Shown: positions 57,738 to 64,000 of the stretch, piece by piece
How positions within the stretch are numbered: position 1 is the first letter of the stretch
Layout: each line of letters begins with the position of its first letter
Source of the DNA: JAGVSZ01 sp019137045
GTDB taxonomy: Bacteria; Pseudomonadota; Gammaproteobacteria; Burkholderiales; SG8-39
NCBI GenBank assembly: GCA_046347635.1
Contig: JAXMFT010000003.1
Coordinates: 319,198-383,197, forward strand
DNA: 64,000 nucleotides
Reading direction: 5' to 3'
The notes under the pieces: generated by a model
What the model was told of the DNA's origin: nothing
The model's input: only the letters and a program-made list of their open reading frames with translations
Database searches by the model: none
Made by a program: the position numbers and the translations under genes

Positions 57738-59722
57738 TCAATTGAACGTCCACGCCTGCGGCCGCGACGGCCACACGCCGCGGTCGAGCGCCTGCGCGCC
57801 GTCGAACACGACCCAGCTCTGCCGCCCGTAGTGGGGCAGCGGGCGCGCGAGCGCCGCGAGCGCCTCGGCGTCGCGCGCCGCGACGACGACGAGCGTGCGC
57901 CCGTCGGCGCGCGGCGGTCCACATCCGGCCACTGCCCCGCCCGGCCACCTGCGCAGGGGGCGGCGGAGGCCGTGCCGCGCGAGCCACGCGTCGAGATCCT
58001 CGTCCAGTCCGATCGCGAGCAGCGGACCGCCGGGCAGCGCGCCGCCAGCGAAGGGCCGCGCCGGGTGATCGAGGAGCTGCGCCGCGAGCCTGCGCGCCGC
58101 GTCCGCGCTCGCGGCGTCGGTCACCAGCGCGAGCGCGACGTCCGGGCGGACCATCGCTTCGCGCAGGATCGGCGGCGCCTCGTCGGGCGCGAGGCGGCGG
58201 AAGAGCCGGAAGTCCGGGTCGAGAAGGAGCGCCACCGGCCGCGCCGCGGTCGCGAAGCGCGCGACGGTGCGCTCGCCATCGAGCGACAAGATCTGCATCG
58301 CCTCGCCCACCGCGGTGCGCAGACGCAGCGGGACGCGCAGCTGGTACGCCGGGCGCGACTGCGCCAGGGTGACGGTCACGCGCCACGCGCCGCCGCGCTG
58401 CGTCGCCTGCGCGCCGGCGAACCGCACCGACGGCGCGCCCGCGCGCTCGACCCACTGCGCGAAGAACCCGCCGAGATCGCGCTGCGACGCGCGCTCGAAC
58501 GCGTGCCGCAGGTCCGCCCAGGACGCGACGCGAAACCGGTTCGCCTTCCAGAACTCGCGGATCCCGGCGTCGAACGCCTCGCGCCCGATCTCCTCGCGCA
58601 GCATCACGAAGACCATCGCCGCCTTGTTGTAGCCGACGATCTGCGACGCGCCGTGGTAGCGCGCCACGAACCGGCTGAGCGGCCGGTCCTCGCCCGGCGG
58701 CAGCGCCGCGAAGTCGCGCAGCCACTCCAGGCGCACCTCGCGCGCCGCGGCCGGGCCCTGGCGCTCCTTGTAGTGGTAGTCGGCCATGAAGGTGGTGAGG
58801 CCCTCGGACCAGTTGCCGCGGGCGTATTCGACGAGCACGCCGTTGCCCCACCAGTTGTGGAGCACCTCGTGCCCGAGCGAGGTCGCGCGGATGAACGGCA
58901 GGCGCAGGACGTCGATGCCGAGGTAGGTGAGCGTCGGCATCCCGAATCCGGTCGGCGTCGGGCTCGACACGACGCTGAACCCGGAGAACGGGTACGCGCC
59001 GATCCAGCCCTCGTAGAGGTCGAGGTAGCCCGCCACCGCGTCGAGATAGCCGTCGGCGAGCGCCGCGATCTCCGGATGGAAGTAGGTGCGCAGGCGCACG
59101 GCGGTGCCGAGTGCCGTGCGCGCGCCGCGGTTCACCACCTGGTAGGGCCCGGCCATGAGGTCGATCCCGTCCGACGGGTGCGGGAACTCGAAGCGCGCGC
59201 GGTAGCGGGCGGCGCTCTCCTCCTCCTCCACGAGCCGGCCGGGGACGATCGCCTTCTGCCCGGCGGGAACGTCGATCGCGACGCGATAGCCGGAGAGGCC
59301 GCCCGCGACGACCGGATGCCACGCCGCCGCGGCCGGGAGGAAGCTGCCGCGCGCGCCCGCGACCGGACGGGCGTCGCGTAGCGTATCGCGGTGGGAGAGC
59401 GCCTCGTCGAGCGGGTCGACGGTGCCGCGCCACGCGATCTCGACGCGCCGGGCGCGCGTTGCGGCGGGCAGCCGCCACCGTGGTGCCCGCCGCGCGTCGT
59501 CGCGGGCACGGCGTCGCGGCGCCCGTCGACCGCGAACGACTCCACCACGAAGCGCGCCGCGAGCGCGATCTCGGCCGCCTCGCGCCCGAGCTCGAGCGTG
59601 GCGCGCGCGGCGAGCGCCCGCGCCGCGGGGTCCAGCGTCGCGTCGAGCTCGAGGTGCGCGGGCGCGGCGACCGCGTGCGCCGCCGCGAGCGCGAGCGCCG
59701 CCGCGGCCGCACGCAGCGTCAT
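57738..59722 (-). pseudogene. exported M1-family metallopeptidase, one frameshift as read
   Basis: The ATG at 59722 gives a signal peptide (to AVAAP) and an N-terminal beta domain (LELDATLDPAARALAARATLEL...FAVDGRRDAVPATTRGG). Near 59490-59500 the frame changes, then continues RWRLPAATRARRVEIAWRGTVDPLDEAL to the end without further breaks. The catalytic region has the M1 zinc motif in SLGHEVLHNWWGN, a downstream Glu helix (YARGNWSEGLTTFMADY), and a C-terminal ARM-like or NAD-free domain. Only one base appears to be missing. Aminopeptidase activity is expected, in the periplasm. The start overlaps the ChaN-like stop in ATGA. Confidence 0.85.
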
Positions 59723-60882
59723 TGCGCGGGCGCCGGGAACTTCGCCACGAGCTCGAGCGTCTCGGCGCCCCGCTTCACCTTCAGCGGCAGCCAGGTGCCG
59801 GGCGCCTGGCGCGCGACGACCGCGGCCAGGTCGCCGGCCTCGCGCGCCGGACGCGCCGCCATCTCCACCACCACGTCGCCCGCGCGGAGGCCGGCCGCGT
59901 CCGCCACGCTGCCCGGCTCCACCTCGCGGATGCGCACGCCCTCCGGCACGGTCTCGAGGTACACGCCGAGGCGCGGCCGGTCCGTTGCGCCCGGCGCCGC
60001 CGGCGCCGCGACGCCGAAAACGGCGTCGGCCAGCCCCGCGACCAGCTCCGCGCACGCGGCGCCGCGGTCCCAGGGCAGGAGCGAAACGACGTGGGTGAGG
60101 CCGAGCGCCCTGAGCTGGTGGGGAACGCCGAAGCCCTGCCGGATGTGCCCGACGCCCATGACGCCGACCACGAGCGGCGCACCGGGGCGCCTCGTCGCCG
60201 CCGCGAGCGCCTCGGCCATCGCGCGGTCCCAGGTCTGCTGGCTCTCGACGAAGCGGCGGAATTCCGGGTTGTCGCGGTCGGCCGGCGCGCCCTGCGCGCC
60301 GGCGTGCTCGTGCCGGGCCCAGATCGACAGCAGCCAGTCGACGTACGCGTCGGTGGGCGGCGCGGGCCGGCCGACGCCTTCGCGCCGGTCCGGCGGCACG
60401 CCGTCGTAGCCTTTCTGCGTGATCGCGCGCGTGAGCCCGGAGTCCACGTTGAGCGCGAGCATCGGGATGCGGTTCATGCGCGCGAAGTGGAAGAGCGGCA
60501 GGTAGAGCTGCGGGTCCATGCGCCAGACGTTGCGCCAGTCCGACTGCGCGAGGAAGTCGGCCTCGGAGAGCCCGCCCGCGACCCAGCGGTCGAGAGCGCC
60601 CTGCACGCGGCGCGGGAAGGACTCGAAGCCGATCACCATGTTCGGGCGCTGCGCGTGCAGCGCGGCGAGCACCTGCAGTTGCCAGCGGTGGTGCTCGGCG
60701 CTGTCGTGCGTCTCGCCGAGGAGCACGATGGAAGCCTGCGTCGCGCGCCGGAGCACGTCGGCGGCGGCGAGCGGCGCGCCGCCGGGCGCGCGCCACGTCC
60801 CGACCGGCACGCACGCCTCGTCGCCGCGGGCGGGGGCCGCGAGCGCGAGGACGAGGGCGAGCAGGACGGTGCGCGGGCGCAT
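59719..60882 (-). CDS. ChaN-like (DUF399) protein with C-terminal PDZ domain
   Basis: This 387-residue exported protein (signal peptide to PARG, about 20) has a ChaN/DUF399 domain (about 45-265): VLLGETHDSAEHHRWQLQVLAAL, MVIGFESFPRRVQ, MLALNVDSGL and VGVMGVGHIRQGFGVPHQL, whose His residues can bind haem or iron in relatives. The C-terminal PDZ domain (about 290-387) reads LGVYLETVPEGVRIREVEPGSVADAAGLRAGDVVVEM. It is cotranscribed with the M1 peptidase (ATGA overlap); an envelope proteolysis or haem-handling unit is plausible. Confidence 0.87.
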   Translation of the reverse strand: MRPRTVLLALVLALAAPARGDEACVPVGTWRAPGGAPLAAADVLRRATQASIVLLGETHDSAEHHRWQLQVLAALHAQRPNMVIGFESFPRRVQGALDRWVAGGLSEADFLAQSDWRNVWRMDPQLYLPLFHFARMNRIPMLALNVDSGLTRAITQKGYDGVPPDRREGVGRPAPPTDAYVDWLLSIWARHEHAGAQGAPADRDNPEFRRFVESQQTWDRAMAEALAAATRRPGAPLVVGVMGVGHIRQGFGVPHQLRALGLTHVVSLLPWDRGAACAELVAGLADAVFGVAAPAAPGATDRPRLGVYLETVPEGVRIREVEPGSVADAAGLRAGDVVVEMAARPAREAGDLAAVVARQAPGTWLPLKVKRGAETLELVAKFPAPAQ

Positions 60883-61081
60883 GGCGGAATGAAGGGGCTG
60901 ACGGCTGGCGGCGCCCGCACGCAGCGGCTGCGGGCGACGCGGGCGGTCGAATCCTAGCAGGCCGGCGTCGGCGCGCGCCGCGAGCGGTACTCCGTCACGA
61001 CGCACGCGACGGCCCGCGCCCGCCGGCGCGCGGCGCAGGCCGGGGCGAGCGTATGCTTCCGGCAGTCCCGACTCGCCGCCC

Positions 61082-61552
61082 ATGGCCCAGCCTCCGCGCC
61101 ACGCCCGCGACCGCGACTTCGCCGCCTGGGCGCTCGGGCAGGCGCGCGCGCTGCGCGAGGGGCTGTTCGAGATCGTGGACCGCGAGATCCTCGCGAACGA
61201 GATCGAGCGGCTCGTGTCGCGCGAGCGCAGCGAGATCAATCGCCGCATCGAGGCGCTGATCGTGCAGCTGCTCATGTGGACGGTGAACCCGGCGGTGCGG
61301 AGCGAGACGCTGCGCGCGGCGATCCTCGAGAGCCGCACCGGGATCGACCTCATGCTCAAGGCGAGCCCGAGCCTGCGCGGCGCGGTCGAGGACGCGCTGC
61401 CGCGGACGTACCAGGGCGCGCTCGACGCGGTGACCGAGGCCGGGATTCCGCGCGGGACGTTTCCGGGCGAGCCCGTCTTCACCCTCGAGCAGCTCGCCGA
61501 CCGGCATTTCTGGCCGGGGAGCATGTTCGGGGGCAAGGCGTTCATGTTCTAG
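61082..61552 (+). CDS. DUF29 family protein
   Basis: This 156-residue, mostly helical protein carries the DUF29 hallmarks: DFAAWALGQARALREGLFEIVDREILANEIERLVSRERSEINRRIEALIVQLLMW, then TLRAAILESRTGIDLMLKASPSLR. DUF29 proteins are small and sporadic in alpha-, betaproteobacteria and cyanobacteria, with no known function, and are often near mobile DNA. This is the last gene of the high-GC backbone before the cassette array. The 199-base gap to the ChaN-like gene is unremarkable. Confidence 0.85.
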   Translation: MAQPPRHARDRDFAAWALGQARALREGLFEIVDREILANEIERLVSRERSEINRRIEALIVQLLMWTVNPAVRSETLRAAILESRTGIDLMLKASPSLRGAVEDALPRTYQGALDAVTEAGIPRGTFPGEPVFTLEQLADRHFWPGSMFGGKAFMF

Positions 61553-61720
61553 AGCGACAGCGCGCCTGGGCGGTGGGCGCGGCGTACGACTCGAGGATCG
61601 GCCCGTTCGGCGGCGTGATCCGTTTCTCCGGCGATTTTCGGATCTACTAATCGAGAGTAACGTCTTGTCCGGTAGGGTTGTTTTCGCCGGTGAGGGACGT
61701 GCGGGTGGGCGTAAGACCCA

Positions 61721-61759
61721 TTGTAAAGGGTCGTTTAGGATCTCTATAACTTGTTAGAC
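61721..61759 (+). promoter_or_regulatory. candidate cassette promoter and first recombination core (attI-like)
   Basis: TTGTAA (61721-61726) and TATAAC (61745-61750) are spaced by 18 bases and fit a sigma-70 promoter reading into the array. The core GTTAGAC (61753-61759) follows immediately. No matching RYYYAAC partner with an imperfect hairpin was found upstream, so this resembles an attI end rather than an attC. The 212 bases from 61553 to 61764 hold no gene. Confidence 0.5.
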
Positions 61760-61764
61760 CGCAC

Positions 61765-62118
61765 ATGGCACATCCCGTCAAGTCCAAGTTTCTTCACCTC
61801 TTCGAGCGCGATCAAGGTCGCTGTGTCTACTGTGGTCTGGATTTAAAGGCTGACTTCGATCGTTTTGTAATGGCCACCGAGGATCACCTCGTGCCACAGT
61901 CCAAGGGCGGCCAGGGCCGTCAGCTCGAGAACCTGATACTCAGTTGCACCGTGTGCAACCGCCTCAAAGCCGATTTCGTACCGGAACCGCCAATTGATCC
62001 AAAGACCGAGCGTCGCAAGTACATTGCATCTGTTCGCGCTCACATCATGAAGCGACGGAGTGAACGCCTGAAAGATTTCATGAAGGTCACTCATCCAGGC
62101 CTCACTGATTACCAGTGA
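61765..62118 (+). CDS. HNH endonuclease (cassette 1)
   Basis: This 117-residue protein has an HNH fold: zinc knuckle Cys pair GRCVYCGLDL and SCTVCNRLK, with TEDHLVPQSKGGQGRQLENLIL between them carrying the DH dyad, the central Asn and the metal-binding His. It has no accessory domain apart from a basic C-terminal helix (HIMKRRSERLKDFMK). HNH proteins of this size may be nickases, restriction parts or phage-defence nucleases. It begins 6 bases after the core site and its attC follows 22 bases after the stop, the usual packaging of a one-gene cassette. Confidence 0.9.
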   Translation: MAHPVKSKFLHLFERDQGRCVYCGLDLKADFDRFVMATEDHLVPQSKGGQGRQLENLILSCTVCNRLKADFVPEPPIDPKTERRKYIASVRAHIMKRRSERLKDFMKVTHPGLTDYQ

Positions 62119-62140
62119 TCCGGGCCCTTAGGCGAGTGCG

Positions 62141-62218
62141 ATCTAACCCGACGTTGCACCCGACCTGCTACAGCGGGCTTCGCCCGCTGTAGCTGGCGGG
62201 TGAACTCCTACGTTAGGC
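62141..62218 (+). repeat. attC recombination site 1
   Basis: R'' ATCTAAC (62141-62147) and R' GTTAGGC (62212-62218) enclose an imperfect hairpin. The arms GTTGCACCCG and CGGGTGAAC pair with one extrahelical G, and the apex is a perfect 11-base stem CTACAGCGGGC / GCCCGCTGTAG. The extrahelical base and single-strand hairpin are the structural marks recognised by integron integrases. Total length is 78 bases. Confidence 0.9.
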
Positions 62219-62225
62219 CACTGCC

Positions 62226-62732
62226 GTGGAGCGCTTCATTATCTGCATGCTGATTGGCGCGCTGCTCTATGGCTTGGGCTATTTGCGCATGCGGCCGACT
62301 CGGCCGAGCTGGACTGTTCTCGCCCTGCTCGCTGGCGTCGTGATTTTCGCCTTTCTATTGGGCGATCCAGGTCCGAGCTTGGCGCTGGTGCTTCCTGGGA
62401 TCTTTACGGGCGTCCTCCTTGGCGCGCTTCTTCATACTGCGCTTGCCCCCGCACCTGCCCCGACAATTGAGTTACGCCCCTCCACCGAAACAACGGGCGT
62501 CATCGCCTACCAATGCGGACGCGAATTAGCATTGGTTCCGTACGAATGGAGGACTGTTGGTGCACCGCGCATCGAATTGCGTATGGACCGTGCTCAGTGG
62601 ATCGCGCCGACGGCGAAACCTCTCTCCGCGAATCAGCATAGTTCAATTGCTGATCAACTGCGTGCATGGGCGACCGCGCGCTCGCTTCTTCTTACGATCG
62701 TCGGCAGCAATTCTGCGAATGATGCGGCCTAA
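62226..62732 (+). CDS. membrane protein of unknown function (cassette 2)
   Basis: This 168-residue protein starts with GTG 8 bases after the attC core. It has two or three N-terminal TM helices (about 4-20, 28-47 and 52-72), a Pro/Ala hinge, and a cytoplasmic or periplasmic tail of about 90 residues (TTGVIAYQCGRELALVPYEWRTVGAPRIELRMDRAQW...LRAWATARSLLLTIVG). No family is recognised. Its TAA stop lies inside the next attC R'' sequence, a common cassette feature. Confidence 0.75.
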   Translation: MERFIICMLIGALLYGLGYLRMRPTRPSWTVLALLAGVVIFAFLLGDPGPSLALVLPGIFTGVLLGALLHTALAPAPAPTIELRPSTETTGVIAYQCGRELALVPYEWRTVGAPRIELRMDRAQWIAPTAKPLSANQHSSIADQLRAWATARSLLLTIVGSNSANDAA

Positions 62733-62822
62733 CCGGCGGTTCCAGGGGAGCGCCGGCCAGCGTTGCTGGCCGGTACCCTCCTCGCTTTGCTCGTCGGCGC
62801 CCCCTGAACCGCAGCGTTAGGG
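62727..62822 (+). repeat. attC recombination site 2
   Basis: R'' GCCTAAC (62727-62733) and R' GTTAGGG (62816-62822, last base off consensus) flank a hairpin. CGGTTCCAGGGG pairs with CCCCTGAACCG, with one extrahelical C, and a further inner stem GCCGGCCAGC / GCTGGCCGG. The length is 96 bases. Sequence identity with attC 1 is low outside the core, as expected for environmental cassettes of mixed origin. Confidence 0.87.
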
Positions 62823-62863
62823 GGCGCATTTAGGGAGGCGCAAGTGTCCATGGGAGTCAATCA

Positions 62864-63118
62864 ATGACAGACGACAATGGCGAGGGCGGTAACGCTTGGC
62901 TTGCGGTGATTGGGCGGTCTCTCGCGTTCCTGTGCTTGGCACAAGCCGATCTCCGCGACAAGGACCTGGCAACCCAGGGCCGCTTTCTTGAAACACTCGG
63001 TATGTCACGAAAAGACGCCGCTGCACTACTCGGTACTTCATATGCGTCACTGACCGAAATGCTCAGCCGTGCTGCGAAGAAGAAGGGAGGGAAACGTGGT
63101 CGCGCGAAAAAACGCTAG
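62864..63118 (+). CDS. small sigma-region-4-like HTH protein (cassette 3, gene 1)
   Basis: This 84-residue protein has a short acidic start (MTDDNGEGG), a hydrophobic helix (AWLAVIGRSLAFLCLAQADL) and a C-terminal HTH resembling sigma-70 region 4 (about 38-69: FLETLGMSRKDAAALLGTSYASLTEMLSR), then a lysine-rich tail (KKKGGKRGRAKK). GGGAG lies 8 bases before the ATG. It overlaps the next gene by 23 bases, in a different frame, and resembles it in layout, as if the two arose from one ancestor. It could be a regulator or DNA sensor of the TIR protein downstream. Confidence 0.75.
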   Translation: MTDDNGEGGNAWLAVIGRSLAFLCLAQADLRDKDLATQGRFLETLGMSRKDAAALLGTSYASLTEMLSRAAKKKGGKRGRAKKR

Positions 63119-63335
63119 GAAGTCCTCAGCCGCGGGAGAATCGGAAGGTGGCACGCCGCAGCTTGAGCGGCTCACGCGCCTTCTAGCCCTTCTCGTTGTC
63201 AAAGGGGAATCTCAGGCGGAGAAAATACAACTATTGTCCGGCGCAGGTTTCGCTAACACGGAGATCGCGGGCCTACTCGGCGTCACGCCCAATGCCGTCA
63301 ACGTAGCGTTGCATCGGCTTCGCTCAAAGAAGTAG
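63096..63335 (+). CDS. small sigma-region-4-like HTH protein (cassette 3, gene 2)
   Basis: The 79-residue protein opens with GTG 63096 behind a GGGAGGG site that lies inside the previous gene. A basic N-terminus is followed by an amphipathic helix (PQLERLTRLLALLVVKGES) and an HTH of the sigma-70 region 4 or LuxR kind (about 46-77: LLSGAGFANTEIAGLLGVTPNAVNVALHRLRSKK). It is 25 bases upstream of the TIR-like gene, so the three form an operon. The helical segment before the HTH could mediate pairing with gene 1 (inference). Confidence 0.8.
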   Translation: MVARKNARKSSAAGESEGGTPQLERLTRLLALLVVKGESQAEKIQLLSGAGFANTEIAGLLGVTPNAVNVALHRLRSKK

Positions 63336-63360
63336 AAAGCTGCGAGTCAAGTGTCGCGCC

Positions 63361-64000
63361 GTGGCCAGAATCAATAAGCAGCTCCTCGAGCGCCTGCAAA
63401 GCAAACTCGGACTTAGCCAGAGCCGGGTCTATGGCCTGATTGACGCTAAGGTTCGCACCGCACACTTGCCACGCCACCTAGCGGCGATTGCCGTCGCTGC
63501 CGAACGAGGCATAAATATCTCCAAGTTCGCTACCGCGGAGGATCTTGGGGCAATTCGTCAATCCGCGATCAACGCGGCGCCCGCGCCAGTTGTTGTTCGG
63601 CCTGAAGCACCAACTTCGAAAGCGACCGCGGCGGGAAAAAGCAGAAGTAGACGCCCAGCGAAGGGTCAGGCGCGCCGCGGGACCACAGTCTTTGTTGTAC
63701 ACGGTCGAAACCTGGGTGCACGCGACGCAGTGTTTGCATTTGTGAGATCGATCGGTCTGCGACCGTTAGAGTGGACTCAGGCGCTAAGACTTACCAAGAA
63801 GGGTTCTCCTTACGTCGGAGAGATACTGGATGCGGCTTTTCGAGAGGCCGCCGCGATCATCGTTCTCCTTACCCCAGATGAAGAGGCGCGTCTCAAACCC
63901 GAGTTTGTTTCGTCAGGAGATACTAAGCAAGAAAAGCAACTTGCCGGCCAAGCTAGGCCGAATGTCTTGTTTGAAGCTGGGATGGCGTTCGGAAGAGATC
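63361..64000 (+). CDS. TIR-like nucleotide-binding protein (PF10137 type), truncated by window end (cassette 3, gene 3)
   Basis: From GTG 63361, 213 residues are visible. An N-terminal helical domain (about 1-65: INKQLLERLQSKLGLSQSRVYGLI...RHLAAIAVAAERGINISKFA) looks HTH-like. A basic linker (KATAAGKSRSRRPAKGQARR) leads to a TIR-like domain from about 108 (TTVFVVHGRNLGARDAVFAFVRSIGL) that includes LEWTQALRLTKKGSPYVGEIL, AAIIVLLTPDEEARL and QARPNVLFEAGMAFGR. The Glu in FEAGMA (about 205) is the likely NADase catalytic residue by analogy with bacterial TIR effectors. Such domains act in phage defence by depleting NAD. The gene continues past 64000. Confidence 0.88.
   Translation, partial: MARINKQLLERLQSKLGLSQSRVYGLIDAKVRTAHLPRHLAAIAVAAERGINISKFATAEDLGAIRQSAINAAPAPVVVRPEAPTSKATAAGKSRSRRPAKGQARRGTTVFVVHGRNLGARDAVFAFVRSIGLRPLEWTQALRLTKKGSPYVGEILDAAFREAAAIIVLLTPDEEARLKPEFVSSGDTKQEKQLAGQARPNVLFEAGMAFGRD

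Larger units (their letters stand above)
61753..64000 (+). mobile_element. integron-type gene cassette array (no integrase in view)
   Basis: The array contains a GTTRRRY core (GTTAGAC, 61753-61759), two complete attC sites (62141-62218 and 62727-62822) and three cassettes, all in one direction. G+C falls visibly and codon use changes relative to the backbone from about 61650 onwards. No intI gene is present in the 12 kb to the left; it may lie past 64000 or be absent (a CALIN-type cluster). The right end is not reached. Confidence 0.85.

Noticed and set aside
61553..61752. Remnant of an integron integrase upstream of the cassettes
   Set aside because: Translation of both strands in this gap shows no tyrosine-recombinase motifs. 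Only the promoter-like sequence and the core site are supported.
62864..63335. Type II toxin-antitoxin pair made of the two small HTH proteins
   Set aside because: Both have a DNA-binding sigma-4-like HTH and neither has a toxin-like domain. They lead into a TIR gene, so a regulator or sensor pair fits better.

Overview
The window is about 64 kb of very GC-rich DNA with densely packed genes. Gene content and order point to a betaproteobacterium, probably Burkholderiales: xseB-ispA-dxs, hda-HAD-pcnB-folK-dNK-panB-panC facing purM, a GlrK/GlrR-type two-component cassette, metG and apbC next to dcd, and DUF4124 and ChaN proteins. The taxonomic call is inference from gene order; no rRNA or tRNA gene was recognised here.

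Layout. 1-3.3 kb is purine (ureide) catabolism: the 5' end of an allantoate amidohydrolase gene, a GntR/FCD regulator, divergent uraD and uraH, a BMP-type solute-binding lipoprotein, and a second, degenerate HIU-hydrolase paralog. 3.4-8.7 kb holds an MFS carrier, yajQ, a glutamine amidotransferase, a periplasmic aspartic protease, folE2 and a MetE-like protein. 8.7-14.4 kb, on the minus strand, holds dxs, ispA and xseB plus a carbamoyl-amino-acid hydrolase and an omega-aminotransferase that look like the end of reductive pyrimidine degradation. 14.5-18 kb holds a sulfurtransferase, DUF2784, a receiver-Ser/Thr kinase fusion and thyA. 18-25.9 kb holds small exported proteins, the GlrR/QseG-like/GlrK cassette, folA, a thioesterase, dcd, a ParDE toxin-antitoxin pair and apbC. 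26-30.2 kb holds metG and a cyclase-like/PEGA protein overlapping a second Ser/Thr kinase. 30.2-37.9 kb is a seven-gene Hyf-like membrane complex whose large subunit lacks the [NiFe] cysteines (Ehr type). 38-43.6 kb holds acylphosphatase, dnaE, DUF4124 and an EamA transporter. 43.6-50.1 kb is a single 2157-residue TpsA-like adhesin. 50.2-57 kb is the purM/hda/pcnB/folK/panBC block. 57-61.5 kb holds a membrane-anchored protein, an M1 peptidase, a ChaN-PDZ protein and DUF29.

From about 61.65 kb the composition changes abruptly to lower GC and the DNA becomes an integron-type cassette array. A GTTRRRY core site lies behind a candidate promoter and is followed by an HNH nuclease cassette, an attC, a membrane-protein cassette, a second attC, and a multi-gene cassette. 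That last cassette encodes two tiny sigma-region-4-like HTH proteins and a TIR-like (PF10137-type) protein that runs off the window end. No integrase gene is visible. This last cassette is the best candidate for an undescribed, probably defensive, system.

Data quality. At least nine small indels break seven otherwise conserved genes (xseB, ispA three times, the qseG-like gene, folA, parD, a Ser/Thr kinase tail, and the M1 peptidase). Nearly all lie in G/C homopolymers or GC dinucleotide runs, and two of the genes are normally essential. Sequencing or assembly error is the most likely explanation.
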